64,000 nucleotides of DNA from an uncultured Flavobacteriales bacterium (GCA_913063045.1 CAJXYM010000006.1:1-64000); one strand, 5' to 3'; shown: positions 44,311 to 54,134, counted from the first letter of the stretch. Program-made: numbers and translations. Notes: generated by a model not told the origin, from the letters alone.

Positions 44311-46758
44311 ATGAATTCAAGATTTTTACCTACTATTTTCTTTTTCACTATACTGTCATTATTTATTACTGGTCCAGTAACACTTGTTGCTCAAGAGGTT
44401 TGTGGCACACATATTGGTTCACTTGAAGAGCAAATGAATAAATACCCTAGCTTTTATCAAGGATTAAATGAGAACAATATTAAATTAGAAGAACGAAATT
44501 CAAGATTAATTAAATCTCTTAATTCTAATAAGTCTAATACTGCTAAAAAAATAATTCCTGTTGTTGTACACGTTATTCATAATTTTGGAAATGAAAATGT
44601 AACAGATGCTCAGATTCATGAAGCTTTATCTCTTTTAAATAGAAATATAAATGGTCAAGATGATGATTTCTTATCCAGAACTCCAGATGTTTTTGCTGCT
44701 GTAGCTGGAAGTGCAAATATTGAATTTCGTTTAGCAACTATTGATCCTAATGGTAATCCATCATCTGGAATAAATAGAATAAGATCTGAACTAACTTCAG
44801 AGGCAGAACCAAGAGATTTAGTTAAGTCTGTTAGTTATTGGAACTCTTATCAATACCTTAATATCTGGGTAGTAAAAAAGTTTGTAGCTGAAGCTAACGG
44901 AGGTACATTGCTTGGATATGCTCAATTTCCTAATTCTGGTCAAATGTCTACTGATGGTGTTGCATTACTGGCAGGGCAATTTACTAGCTCTACATCTACT
45001 ACATTAACGCATGAAGTAGGGCATTGGCTTGGTTTACGTCATGTGTGGGGAGATGCGGTATGTGGAGATGATGGTGTTGCTGACACACCACCACAAAGAT
45101 ATTCTAATGGTTTTGGAGACAATCCAGGTCCATTACCTACAACAAATTCTTTTCCATATCATGTAGGTCTTCAAAATTTAGGATGTATTGCAGATTCTTT
45201 AAATTGGGCAGGTGAAATGTTTATGAATTATATGGATTATACCTCTGATGCTTATTGCACCATGTTTTCTAAAGGTCAAGTGGGAATCTTTAATGAAACA
45301 CTCGATGGCTTGGATGGAGAAATTGGTTACAGAGAATATATGTGGCAAGAAGAGAATCTAATTGCTACAGGAACATCTTATGGTGCTTTAGCTCCAACTT
45401 GCACAAGACAAGCAGATTTTTCTGAAGGCTTTAATAATTCTGCGATTTGCCTTGGTGAAGAGATGTGGTTGAAATCTAATAAATCAATGTTTGGTTCATC
45501 TATTACTTCTGTAACATGGGATCTTGGCGATGGAAATACTAGTAATGTAGAAAATAATTTATTAACAACATATTCAAGTGCTGGAACATATGATGTGTCA
45601 CTTACTATTGAATATGAAGAAGTAACAATGTCGCAGTCTGAAAATTTATCTGATCTAGACTTATCTTCAGCCTCATCATATGATTCTACAGTTACTGCTC
45701 ATATTATTCAAGGAACACAGTCAGAACTTCAAGCAATCAATGCTTCAAATATCTCATCAATATCTATTGATAGTTTAGGTGTTTTTTGGGGGTTACAGGA
45801 CTCTACATTCTACAGAGGCGAGATAGATAAAAAAGTTTATACTGCTTATTACACTAATAGCTGTATTTCTTCTAAGGTTAAATCAAATTTTATTACTGTT
45901 AATACCTTAACTGCTTCTAATACTTCTTCTTCTTATTCTTATATGTTTGATTCTGAGAGTGATTTAAATGATAAGTGGCGTGTGAAGACTTCTGAAGACG
46001 CAACAAATATATGGGCATTTAATACAGATGATGTTACTAGTTGGAAATGGTTCGCTGGTAATGATATTAATGACAATTCTTGTGTTATGATGTCTTCAAA
46101 AAATGGCAAATCAACTGTAAATGATGAATTAATTTCAGAAGCATATGATTTAAGTAATTTTACTAGCCCAGCAATAAGTTTTAAGTACACTGGGGCCTCG
46201 TACAATACTTTCCCTTCTAATGAAGTTAAAGTTTACTATTCAACAGATTGTGGAGAGAACTGGGCTAATCTAGGAGCTCTTTCTAATGTAGAAGTTTCAA
46301 GAGCCGGATTATATACAAATTCTTATACACCATCCTCTTTAGATTGGGCAGATACTGTAATGACAAAGTCAGGACTGAAAAACAATAACGTTAGATTTAA
46401 ATTTGAATATATTACAAATGGTCAGAGTAATAATTTTTATTTGGATAATATTATGATTGGAGAAGAATCTAGCCTATTACTAGAGCCTTCGAATTCTCTT
46501 CAAAGAATATCAGTTTTCCCAAACCCTACTGTGGATAATACTAACATAATTATAGAAAATGTTTTAGATAATAACTTAGATGTTAATATTGTTAATGTCT
46601 TAGGTAAAAAAGTTAAATCTTTATTTAGTGGAATAGTTTTAGATAATAGTCTTCAATTAAGTACTAATCTAACATATTTAGATAGAGGTATTTATTTCAT
46701 AAATGTTTATAGTGAGGGTGTTAACATTCTAACAGAAAAAGTAATTCTTAATAAATAG
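44311..46758 (+). CDS. Secreted M43 (pappalysin-like) metalloprotease with PKD domain and type IX sorting signal
   Basis: This 815-residue exported protein begins with a signal peptide and propeptide. The zinc motif HEVGHWLGLRH (His234, Glu235, His238, His244) is followed by the Met-turn region (MNYMDY), a PKD-like module (VTWDLGDGNTSN ... YSSAGTYDVSLTIEYE), a C-terminal beta-sandwich region, and a type A sorting domain (ISVFPNPTVDN ... DRGIYFINVY). It would be exported by Sec, moved across the outer membrane by the type IX system encoded in this window, and cut by PorU. It likely degrades external protein. A strong hairpin follows. Confidence 0.9.
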   Translation: MNSRFLPTIFFFTILSLFITGPVTLVAQEVCGTHIGSLEEQMNKYPSFYQGLNENNIKLEERNSRLIKSLNSNKSNTAKKIIPVVVHVIHNFGNENVTDAQIHEALSLLNRNINGQDDDFLSRTPDVFAAVAGSANIEFRLATIDPNGNPSSGINRIRSELTSEAEPRDLVKSVSYWNSYQYLNIWVVKKFVAEANGGTLLGYAQFPNSGQMSTDGVALLAGQFTSSTSTTLTHEVGHWLGLRHVWGDAVCGDDGVADTPPQRYSNGFGDNPGPLPTTNSFPYHVGLQNLGCIADSLNWAGEMFMNYMDYTSDAYCTMFSKGQVGIFNETLDGLDGEIGYREYMWQEENLIATGTSYGALAPTCTRQADFSEGFNNSAICLGEEMWLKSNKSMFGSSITSVTWDLGDGNTSNVENNLLTTYSSAGTYDVSLTIEYEEVTMSQSENLSDLDLSSASSYDSTVTAHIIQGTQSELQAINASNISSISIDSLGVFWGLQDSTFYRGEIDKKVYTAYYTNSCISSKVKSNFITVNTLTASNTSSSYSYMFDSESDLNDKWRVKTSEDATNIWAFNTDDVTSWKWFAGNDINDNSCVMMSSKNGKSTVNDELISEAYDLSNFTSPAISFKYTGASYNTFPSNEVKVYYSTDCGENWANLGALSNVEVSRAGLYTNSYTPSSLDWADTVMTKSGLKNNNVRFKFEYITNGQSNNFYLDNIMIGEESSLLLEPSNSLQRISVFPNPTVDNTNIIIENVLDNNLDVNIVNVLGKKVKSLFSGIVLDNSLQLSTNLTYLDRGIYFINVYSEGVNILTEKVILNK

Positions 46759-46778
46759 GGATCTACTTAATATTAAAT

Positions 46779-46812
46779 AAAAAAAGGAGCGAAAATTTTC
46801 GCTCCTTTTTTT
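46779..46812. terminator. Bidirectional terminator between the M43 protease and lpxH
   Basis: GGAGCGAAAATTTTCGCTCC is a perfect palindrome flanked by A7 and T7. It lies between two converging genes and can end both transcripts. Confidence 0.9.
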
Positions 46813-47551
46813 ATTTAAAAGTTTTAAGTTTTAATGATTTTTGATAAAGAACAGCGTATGTATTATAGTTGATCCAATCTCCTAAGTTGACATATTTGTA
46901 CTCACTATCAATATCTATTTCTAAGGGGCTATGGGTATGTCCAAAAATATAATAATCTACTTTATTAAGTTTTTGTTGTTGTTTGCTATAATTAATAAGT
47001 TGATTATTTTTGAGTTTATTTATGTTTTGATTATTTTGACTTTTACTACTGCTTAACGACCATTTTTGTCCAATTAATAATCCTAAATTTGGATGTATCC
47101 TAGAAAATAACCAATTACAAACTTTTGATTTAAAAATATTTTTTAATATTTTGTATTTATTGTCTCCATTTCCTAAGCCATCTCCATGACCAATAAATAA
47201 CTTAACCCCACTAATACTTACTATACATTCTTTTTTTATGACAGATATTCCAAGTTCTTTCTGAAAGTAATCGCTAACCCACATATCATGATTGCCAGTG
47301 AAAAATATAATATCAATACCTTTATCAGTTAATTCAGCAATTTTTCCAAATAACCGAACAAACCCTTTTGGAACTACCTTCTTGTATTCAAACCAAAAAT
47401 CAAATATATCCCCCATAAGATAAATAGATTTAGCATCTTTTTCTATAGTATTTAACCATCGAATTATCTTTTTCTCTCTATTTAGACTAGCTTGAAAATT
47501 TGGTGATCCTAGATGAAAGTCTGAAGCAAAGTAAATTTTATCTTTTATCAT
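46811..47551 (-). CDS. lpxH: UDP-2,3-diacylglucosamine diphosphatase
   Basis: This 246-residue metallophosphoesterase of lipid A synthesis cleaves UDP-2,3-diacylglucosamine to lipid X. Motifs: FASDFHLGSP, LMGDIFDFWFEY, FTGNHDMWV, GHGDGLG and FGHTHSP give the metal-binding set and LpxH-type insertions. It overlaps gatB by 4 bases and is last of the operon that also holds lpxK. Confidence 0.93.
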   Translation of the reverse strand: MIKDKIYFASDFHLGSPNFQASLNREKKIIRWLNTIEKDAKSIYLMGDIFDFWFEYKKVVPKGFVRLFGKIAELTDKGIDIIFFTGNHDMWVSDYFQKELGISVIKKECIVSISGVKLFIGHGDGLGNGDNKYKILKNIFKSKVCNWLFSRIHPNLGLLIGQKWSLSSSKSQNNQNINKLKNNQLINYSKQQQKLNKVDYYIFGHTHSPLEIDIDSEYKYVNLGDWINYNTYAVLYQKSLKLKTFK

Positions 47552-48996
47552 ATTTCTAGCTGATCTCTTAGTAAAATATTTGTAATCTTTGGATCTGCCT
47601 TTCCTTTAGATAGTTTCATCACTTCACCCATAAACATGCCTATAAGACCTTTCTTACCATTTCTATACTCCTCAACTTTTTGAGGAAATTTTGCCAATAC
47701 GTCTTTAATTAATTCTTTTAAAACTTTATCGTCACTTTCTTGAATCCAATTATTCTCAATAGCAATCATTTCTGCAGTTTGATTTGAATTCAATAAAATT
47801 GGAAATATTTTTGATGTCGCCACTGAATTGCTGATTTTCTTGTCATCTATTAATCTGATTAAATCAGATATTTCTACTGGCTTTATATTTAACTCAGTAA
47901 TATTTAGTGCTTTTTCATTAAGGTGTGACTTTATTACTCCGTTAATGAAATTTGCTGCAGCCTTGTAGTTATTAGTTAATTTACATAGCTGATTAAAATA
48001 TGATGCAATATTTTTGTCTTCTATAATTAATGAAGCGTCATAATCAGATAATTTATATTGTTCTGTATATGTTACAAAAAGCTCTTTTGGAAGTAAAGGC
48101 ATATTTTCTTTTACCTTACTAATATACTCCGTTGTTATTTCTATTGGTTGTAAATCTGGCTCAGGAAAATATCTGTAATCATTCGCTTCTTCTTTATGTC
48201 TTTGAGATAAAGTTACTCCTTTACTCGCGTCAAAACCTCTTGTTTCATGAACAATACTACCACCTTTTTCAATTATATCTATTTGACGTTTTATTTCAAA
48301 ATCTATCGCATTTCTAACATTTCTAGAGGAATTCATATTTTTTACTTCCACTTTAGTTCCAAATGTTTTAGCTCCTTTAATCATGACAGATATATTAGCA
48401 TCACACCTTAAACTTCCTTCTTCCATATTACCATCACAAATACCCAAGTGTCTCACTAGTTTCCTTACCTCCATAATATAATCAAATGCTTCTTCTCCAC
48501 TTTTTATTTCTGGTTCTGAAACAATCTCTAATAGAGGAACCCCAGCTCTATTAAGGTCAATGAGAGTATTAAAAGGATCAAGATCATGAATGCTTTTTCC
48601 AGCATCTTCCTCCATATGAATTCTTGTGATATTTATTTTTCTAGTTTTATTTTTCTTACACGGAATTTCTATAAACCCACCATTACAAATTGGGGTGTCA
48701 TCTTGAGTGATTTGATATCCTTTAGGAAGGTCAGCATAGAAATAGTTTTTTCTAGCATATCTATTTACTTTTCTAATTTCTGCGCCCACTGCAATGCCTA
48801 GCTTTACTGCATACTCAATAACTTTTTTATTACTAACAGGAAGTGTTCCTGGGTGGCCTAAGGTTATTGCAGATGTTTTTGTGTTAGGAATTGCTCCATA
48901 AATATTTTCATCACTAGAGTAGGCTTTGGTGTTTGTAAGTAATTGAGCATGAACTTCAAGGCCTATTACTGCTTCATATTTATTATTATTCTCCAT
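47548..48996 (-). CDS. gatB: Aspartyl/glutamyl-tRNA amidotransferase subunit B
   Basis: This 482-residue subunit of the GatCAB complex converts Glu-tRNA(Gln) and/or Asp-tRNA(Asn) to the amide forms. Motifs: EAVIGLEVHAQLLTNTK, CGHPGTLPV-like ITLGHPGTLPVSNK, YFYADLPKGYQITQ, MEEGSLRCDANISV, and a C-terminal YqeY-like helical domain ending with KADPKITNILLRDQLE. gatA and gatC are not in this window. Confidence 0.96.
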   Translation of the reverse strand: MENNNKYEAVIGLEVHAQLLTNTKAYSSDENIYGAIPNTKTSAITLGHPGTLPVSNKKVIEYAVKLGIAVGAEIRKVNRYARKNYFYADLPKGYQITQDDTPICNGGFIEIPCKKNKTRKINITRIHMEEDAGKSIHDLDPFNTLIDLNRAGVPLLEIVSEPEIKSGEEAFDYIMEVRKLVRHLGICDGNMEEGSLRCDANISVMIKGAKTFGTKVEVKNMNSSRNVRNAIDFEIKRQIDIIEKGGSIVHETRGFDASKGVTLSQRHKEEANDYRYFPEPDLQPIEITTEYISKVKENMPLLPKELFVTYTEQYKLSDYDASLIIEDKNIASYFNQLCKLTNNYKAAANFINGVIKSHLNEKALNITELNIKPVEISDLIRLIDDKKISNSVATSKIFPILLNSNQTAEMIAIENNWIQESDDKVLKELIKDVLAKFPQKVEEYRNGKKGLIGMFMGEVMKLSKGKADPKITNILLRDQLEI

Positions 48997-48998
48997 AT

Positions 48999-50345
48999 TT
49001 ATTCAAAAATAATTTTTCCATTTGAAATGGTTTGATTATTGTTAGATAATTCATAAAAATAAAGACCACTCCTTAGATTTTTTATATTTAAGGTGACTAA
49101 CTCTTGATTCAAATTCCTTTCAGTTACTTTCCTTCCAAAACTGTCAAATAACTTAATTTTATCTGCTTGCTTTGAGATTATATTTAACACGTTTGAGGCA
49201 GGGTTTGGGTAAATCTTGTGATTCTTTGACAATATATTTATAGTTTGTGTTGAGTTACTCGTCATCTCTAAAACATACAGCCCAGATTGCATATCAGAGA
49301 CTAAAATATTTCCTGAATTTAAATTAGGGTATACTCCCCATGCTCCTTTATATGATGTATGATTGTTAGGAGCATATGTGTCATAATTATTTACTTGAAC
49401 AGGGCTACTTGGGTCACTTATGTCAAAAATTCTTAAACCATCATGATAATAGGCGACATATAAAAGGTCGTCTTTAATAATTCCATTATGAGCCATAGAT
49501 TGTCCGTCAACTCCAGAATTTAATGTGGCAATGACGCTTATATTGTTGAAATCACTTACATCTAGTATTTTCATGTCATAGCCGTGATTTTCATCTTGCA
49601 TTGCATAAACTGTTCCATCATCACTTAGCCATCCTGAATGATTATATCCTGCATCAGGATATGACGTTAATGAAGCTAATTGAGTAGGTTGATCTCCCAT
49701 ATTATTAACCATAGAAAAATCCATTATTCTTAAGCCTTGATTACCACAATTCAGAAAAGCTGTATCGTTCCTTACATAGGCATCATGGACATGTCCTACT
49801 GCACTGTAACTATAAATTAATTCTGGCGCAGTGGGTATGTGTAAGCTGTAAACATCCATTGCATTATTAGAAGCACAAGCATATAGTTTAGCTGTAGCAG
49901 TATCAATAAAAATATTATGAGATTTTGTAAATAAATTATTTGAATCATACACTGTGTTTATCGATGTTGGTAAGTTACTTATGTCTACAATTTGCAAAGT
50001 AGATGTACTTCCTTCATCGCAAACAATATAAAGATATCCATTAAAATCATGATAATCTCTGTGAATAACGCCAGTACCAGTATAGGCTCCTGCTAAAAAA
50101 GCTACTTCAAGACTATTAATTGGATTGGTTACATCAAAGAAATGTGTACCCGCAGTAGATCCAATAATTGCAATTTCTGAGCTATTAATGTTTAAACCCC
50201 AGATTTCATTGTAAGTATTATTATACGCAGATGATCCTACTAATGATGTGTCATTCCAATTAAATAAAAGGCTAGTATTAAGTTGTCCATAAGAGGTGAA
50301 TTGGAATATAAATAAGATTATTGTAATTAAAATATATTTTTTCAT
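48999..50345 (-). CDS. Choice-of-anchor B family exported protein with type IX sorting domain
   Basis: This 448-residue exported protein has a signal peptide ending FTSYGQ, then propeller-like LVIVD-type repeats (FDVTNPINSLEV; LQIVDISNLPTS; LRIFDISDPSSPVQV), and a type A sorting domain (KIYPNPASNVLNI ... LRSGLYFYELS). This matches the choice-of-anchor B family, surface proteins of unknown task. It should leave the cell by the type IX system. Its position between pnp and gatB within 2-3 bases is odd for a surface protein, and may be only transcriptional convenience. Confidence 0.88.
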   Translation of the reverse strand: MKKYILITIILFIFQFTSYGQLNTSLLFNWNDTSLVGSSAYNNTYNEIWGLNINSSEIAIIGSTAGTHFFDVTNPINSLEVAFLAGAYTGTGVIHRDYHDFNGYLYIVCDEGSTSTLQIVDISNLPTSINTVYDSNNLFTKSHNIFIDTATAKLYACASNNAMDVYSLHIPTAPELIYSYSAVGHVHDAYVRNDTAFLNCGNQGLRIMDFSMVNNMGDQPTQLASLTSYPDAGYNHSGWLSDDGTVYAMQDENHGYDMKILDVSDFNNISVIATLNSGVDGQSMAHNGIIKDDLLYVAYYHDGLRIFDISDPSSPVQVNNYDTYAPNNHTSYKGAWGVYPNLNSGNILVSDMQSGLYVLEMTSNSTQTINILSKNHKIYPNPASNVLNIISKQADKIKLFDSFGRKVTERNLNQELVTLNIKNLRSGLYFYELSNNNQTISNGKIIFE

Positions 50346-50347
50346 TT

Positions 50348-51157
50348 TTAAATATTAGATATTAGTTCTTTAATAATTAAAGTTAGTTTAGGCTCAGCTA
50401 TTTCAGCAACTGACTGAACATCTTCATGAGTTATTTTCTGTATTTTTCCAGGGACACCTAAATCTGTTATGACAGAAATTGCAAAGCAGTCAATATTCAT
50501 ATGTCGAGCTATTATGACTTCTGGTACTGTTGACATTCCAACAGTATCCCCTCCAATAAAACGAAAATAGGAGTATTCTGCCGGAGTTTCTAAAGTTGGA
50601 CCAGTAACCCCTACATAAGTACCTACATGGTTTTTAATATTATTGTCATTGGCAATCTTAGTTGCAAGTTGAATCATTGTAGGATTATATGGCTCACTCA
50701 TGTCAGGAAAACGTGGCCCCAGCTCATTTATGTTTCTACCTATTAACGGATTTGGTATTAAATTTATATGATCATCTAAAATCATTAAATCTCCAATTTC
50801 ATAATCAGGATTAATTCCTCCGCTAGCATTTGAAACTAAAAGTTTTTTTATTCCTAAAGCATTCATAACTCTAACCGGAAAAACAACGTCATGAATATGA
50901 TATCCTTCGTAAAAATGAAACCTTCCTTGCATAACAACAACTTGTTTTCCCTCAATCAATCCAAATATTAATTTTCCACTATGCCCTTCAACTGTAGATA
51001 AGCAGAAATTAGGAATATCTTTGTATGATATCGAGTGCTTAATATCAATTTCATTAACAAGCTTGCCAAGTCCAGTTCCTAGAACAATTCCAATATTTGG
51101 ATTGAAATTTGTTTTAGATTTTAAAAAATTAGCTGTTTCTTTTATTTTTTCTAACAT
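50348..51157 (-). CDS. Purine-nucleoside phosphorylase
   Basis: This 269-residue enzyme of the trimeric PNP class splits purine nucleosides with phosphate. Motifs: IGIVLGTGLGKL, TVEGHSGKLIFG, MQGRFHFYEGY, LVSNASGGINPDYEIGDLM and GPTLETPAEYSYFRFIGGDTVGMST (quoted in two parts). It takes part in purine salvage. Its first 29 bases overlap the end of lpxK, a long overlap that suggests coupling. Confidence 0.93.
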   Translation of the reverse strand: MLEKIKETANFLKSKTNFNPNIGIVLGTGLGKLVNEIDIKHSISYKDIPNFCLSTVEGHSGKLIFGLIEGKQVVVMQGRFHFYEGYHIHDVVFPVRVMNALGIKKLLVSNASGGINPDYEIGDLMILDDHINLIPNPLIGRNINELGPRFPDMSEPYNPTMIQLATKIANDNNIKNHVGTYVGVTGPTLETPAEYSYFRFIGGDTVGMSTVPEVIIARHMNIDCFAISVITDLGVPGKIQKITHEDVQSVAEIAEPKLTLIIKELISNI

Positions 51158-52163
51158 ATTCTGATATGAGTTTTTTAAATTTTACTTCTTCTTGAAATTT
51201 AATATTAATTGGTAAATAATAAATAGGTAAGTCTTTTAAAAGGCTTTCAAACTCTAAAAGTTTGACAGCATCTTTTTCGGTGGTCAATATAAGTCTTTTT
51301 GTTGTTTGGTTTATCTCAAAATGTTGGATAATTTTTCGGATATCTTTTTCATTATAATCATGATGATCTTTAAAAGTGATGTGCGTAAATCTGGTATTAC
51401 TACTCACTAAATATTCAATTAATGAATGAGTGTCAGCAATTCCTGTTACGAGTAAAACCTCTTCAGGTATTTTTTGTTTTGAGCTATTAAAAAGATGTAT
51501 GCATTTTTCATATTTAATCTCTGAAAAAAAACATTCATCCTCTTTATGGAACATGGCTTTTTTAGTTATTTCTTTTTTCTTTAATAAAGAAATTAGATTT
51601 GGACTTTTAGTGATGATTATATTATCTGCTCGTTTACTCTCATTTTTTCTATCTCTTAACGATCCAAATGGAAATAAATAATCATTAAAATACAGATTGT
51701 GATATGGTGTTAATAATATATTTAAACCAGCTTGAATTTTTCTATGCTGTAAGCCATCATCAAGAATAATGACATCTATATCCTTATGTTCCTGTATGAT
51801 TTTTGTGATTGCAAATTTTCTATTTTCACATACAATTACAAGTGAGTTTGTGTGTTTTCTTTTTAGTAAAAGGGGCTCATCTCCAACTCTTCTAAAACTA
51901 TCATTTATATTTACCTCAATAAAACCACTACTTTTCCTTTTATATCCCCTGCTTAGAATGGCCACTTTATATTTTTTCTTTAAAAAATTAACAATAAAGT
52001 CTGTATGGGGAGTTTTTCCTGAGCCTCCAAAAGATAAATTACCAATACATATCACAGGGATATTAAATTGAGTAGATTTTAGAATTCCAGAAATAAATAA
52101 AAAATTCTTAATATTTAAATAAATAAGGTAAATAATCGATAATGGTATTAAAAGAATCCTCAT
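51129..52163 (-). CDS. lpxK: Tetraacyldisaccharide 4'-kinase
   Basis: This 344-residue membrane-associated kinase phosphorylates the lipid A precursor. An N-terminal hydrophobic helix is followed by the P-loop segment GNLSFGGSGKTPHTDF, SRGYKRKS, VGDEPLLL, and DVIILDDGLQHRKI. Its ATG lies only 4 bases after a TATCTTTG box, implying a leaderless or near-leaderless messenger. It is first in the leftward lpxK-pnp-anchor B-gatB-lpxH operon, which thus begins and ends with lipid A genes. Confidence 0.95.
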   Translation of the reverse strand: MRILLIPLSIIYLIYLNIKNFLFISGILKSTQFNIPVICIGNLSFGGSGKTPHTDFIVNFLKKKYKVAILSRGYKRKSSGFIEVNINDSFRRVGDEPLLLKRKHTNSLVIVCENRKFAITKIIQEHKDIDVIILDDGLQHRKIQAGLNILLTPYHNLYFNDYLFPFGSLRDRKNESKRADNIIITKSPNLISLLKKKEITKKAMFHKEDECFFSEIKYEKCIHLFNSSKQKIPEEVLLVTGIADTHSLIEYLVSSNTRFTHITFKDHHDYNEKDIRKIIQHFEINQTTKRLILTTEKDAVKLLEFESLLKDLPIYYLPINIKFQEEVKFKKLISEYVRKNKRNS

Positions 52164-52167
52164 ATTA

Positions 52168-52220
52168 CAAAGATAGAAATTTTAGAATTTACTTTGTTTT
52201 ATTCAAGTTTATTAAATTTG
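52168..52220. promoter_or_regulatory. Divergent promoter boxes between lpxK and the Nif3-like gene
   Basis: Minus strand TATCTTTG (52168-52175) lies 4 bases before the lpxK ATG. Plus strand TAAATTTG (52213-52220) lies 4 bases before the ATG at 52225, with a TTTG 16 bases upstream of it. Both predict transcripts with almost no leader. Confidence 0.5.
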
Positions 52221-52224
52221 AAAA

Positions 52225-53319
52225 ATGAAAATACATAATATAACCAATATTCTTGAGGAATGGGCTCCACTTTCCTATCAAGAAAATTACGATAATTCAG
52301 GATTAATTGTTGGTAGTCTTAATGATAATTTAGAAGGAGTTTTAGTAACATTAGATTGCACAGAAAAGATTATTGACGAGGCTATTAAAAAGAAATGTAA
52401 TTTAATTATAGCTCATCATCCTATTTTATTTAATCCATTGAAAAAACTAAGTGGAGATACTTATGTTGAAAGAATAATTATAAAAGCCATTAAAAATAAT
52501 ATTTCGATTTATGCTATTCATACTAATCTAGATAATATTATTGACGGTGTTAATTCTTCTATAGCAAATAAGTTAGGTCTTTTAAATTGTAAGATTTTAC
52601 AACCTAAATATGATGTATTAAAACAACTTGTTGTTTATTGTCCTAAAGATCATGTAGAATTTTTAAGAGAAAATCTTTTTCAAATAGGAGCAGGGTCTAT
52701 TGGAGATTATGATAATTGTAGCTTTTCTTCAAAAGGAATAGGTACTTTTTTGCCAAAATCTGAGAGTAATCCTTTTGTAGGAGAAAAGGGAGTTCTACAT
52801 AAAGAAAAAGAAATAAAATTAGATTTAGTATTCCCGAAAAATATTGAGTCAAAAATTATTAAATGTTTAGAAGATATTCATCCTTATGAGGAAGTTGCAT
52901 ATCAAATTTTCTCTTTAAATATTAAATTTAAATCTGTTGGTGCTGGCTTAATAGGTGAATTAAATGAATCTATTGATCCTGCAAAGTTTATATCAAGTTT
53001 AAAAATTAAAATGAATACAAGTTGTGTTCGCTACACAGAGTTAATTGATAAAAAGATTAAAACTGTAGCAGTATGTGGAGGTTCGGGAAGTTTTCTCCTA
53101 TCAACTGCTATTAATAGTCATGCAGATATTTTTATCTCTAGTGATTTCAAATATCATGAGTTTTTTGATGCAGATAATAAGATAATTATAGCTGATATTG
53201 GACACTTTGAAAGCGAACAATATACAAAGGACTTGATTTATGATTTCCTTAGAAAAAAAATCACTAAATTCGCCGTCCATTTATCACAAGTTAAAACGAA
53301 TCCTATAAATTATATATAA
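52225..53319 (+). CDS. Nif3-like dinuclear metal centre protein
   Basis: This 364-residue protein of the Nif3/YqfO/YbgI family has the metal site His-His motif (LIIAHHPILF), a second site (AIHTNLDN) and the C-terminal pair DIGHFESEQ. A middle insertion of the YqfO type (about 130-230; IHPYEEVAYQIF) is present. The biochemical role is unsettled; it has been described as a GTP cyclohydrolase 1 type 2 homologue. A zinc-ribbon protein follows 1 base later, a pairing common in Bacteroidota. Confidence 0.93.
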   Translation: MKIHNITNILEEWAPLSYQENYDNSGLIVGSLNDNLEGVLVTLDCTEKIIDEAIKKKCNLIIAHHPILFNPLKKLSGDTYVERIIIKAIKNNISIYAIHTNLDNIIDGVNSSIANKLGLLNCKILQPKYDVLKQLVVYCPKDHVEFLRENLFQIGAGSIGDYDNCSFSSKGIGTFLPKSESNPFVGEKGVLHKEKEIKLDLVFPKNIESKIIKCLEDIHPYEEVAYQIFSLNIKFKSVGAGLIGELNESIDPAKFISSLKIKMNTSCVRYTELIDKKIKTVAVCGGSGSFLLSTAINSHADIFISSDFKYHEFFDADNKIIIADIGHFESEQYTKDLIYDFLRKKITKFAVHLSQVKTNPINYI

Positions 53320-53320
53320 G

Positions 53321-54070
53321 ATGGCTAAAAAAGAAAAATTATCAGTAACAGTTGAAGATAGATTAAGAGCATTACATCAGCTTCAAATCATTGATTCAGA
53401 AGTTGACAAAATTAGAATTGTTAGAGGAGAGCTTCCTCTTGAAATAGAAGATTTAGAAGATTTAATTGAAGGATTAAAAACTCGCTTAGAAAAACTTTCT
53501 AATGAACTTGAAGAAGTTAATTCAAATTTAACAGCTAAGAACAATAATATTTTAGAAGCTACAGAACTTATAAAAAAGTATGAAAAGCAACTAAAAAATA
53601 TAAAAAATAATAGAGAGTTTTCTTCTTTAACTAAAGAGCTAGAATATAAAAATCTTGAGATTCAATTAAGCGAAAAAAATATTATTGAACTTAAGGCTAA
53701 GGTGCTTCATAAAACAGAAATAATTGATGCTTCTAAACTGCAAATAGCTGATAGGGAAGAAGAATTAAAATTAAAGAAGGAAGAGTTAGATGCTATTGTA
53801 AAAGAGACAGAGAAAGAGGAGAAAGTATTAATGAAGAAATCTGAAAAAGCTCAGAAAGTAATTGAAGATAGACTCTTAGGATCTTACACTAGAATTCGTA
53901 ACAAGGTTAAGAATGGTTTAGCTGTTGTTTCTGTTGACAGAGATGCTTGTGGGGGATGTTTTAATCAAGTACCACCACAACGTCAATTAGATATTCAAAT
54001 GCATAAAAAAGTAATTGTTTGTGAGCATTGTGGTAGAATTTTAGTTGATTCAAATTTTCTTGAACAATAA
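53321..54070 (+). CDS. Coiled-coil protein with C4 zinc ribbon
   Basis: This 249-residue protein is mostly a long coiled coil (about 20-180), ending in a C4 zinc-ribbon with the Cys pairs CGGC and CEHC (about 208-238; RDACGGCFNQVPPQ, VIVCEHCGRILV). Homologues are widespread and often sit beside Nif3 genes, with a proposed but unclear nucleic-acid-related role. It is soluble and cytoplasmic by sequence. A strong terminator follows. Confidence 0.88.
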   Translation: MAKKEKLSVTVEDRLRALHQLQIIDSEVDKIRIVRGELPLEIEDLEDLIEGLKTRLEKLSNELEEVNSNLTAKNNNILEATELIKKYEKQLKNIKNNREFSSLTKELEYKNLEIQLSEKNIIELKAKVLHKTEIIDASKLQIADREEELKLKKEELDAIVKETEKEEKVLMKKSEKAQKVIEDRLLGSYTRIRNKVKNGLAVVSVDRDACGGCFNQVPPQRQLDIQMHKKVIVCEHCGRILVDSNFLEQ

Positions 54071-54099
54071 TTAGAGCGTCTTCTTTGTAAATTATTTAG

Positions 54100-54134
54100 A
54101 TGGGATTTCATATTTTTGAAATCCCATTTTTATT
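54100..54134 (+). terminator. Rho-independent terminator after the zinc-ribbon gene
   Basis: ATGGGATTTCA / TGAAATCCCAT forms an 11-bp stem with loop TATTTT, then TTTTATTTT. It also covers the non-ATG start listed for the next ORF, which argues against that start. Confidence 0.85.
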
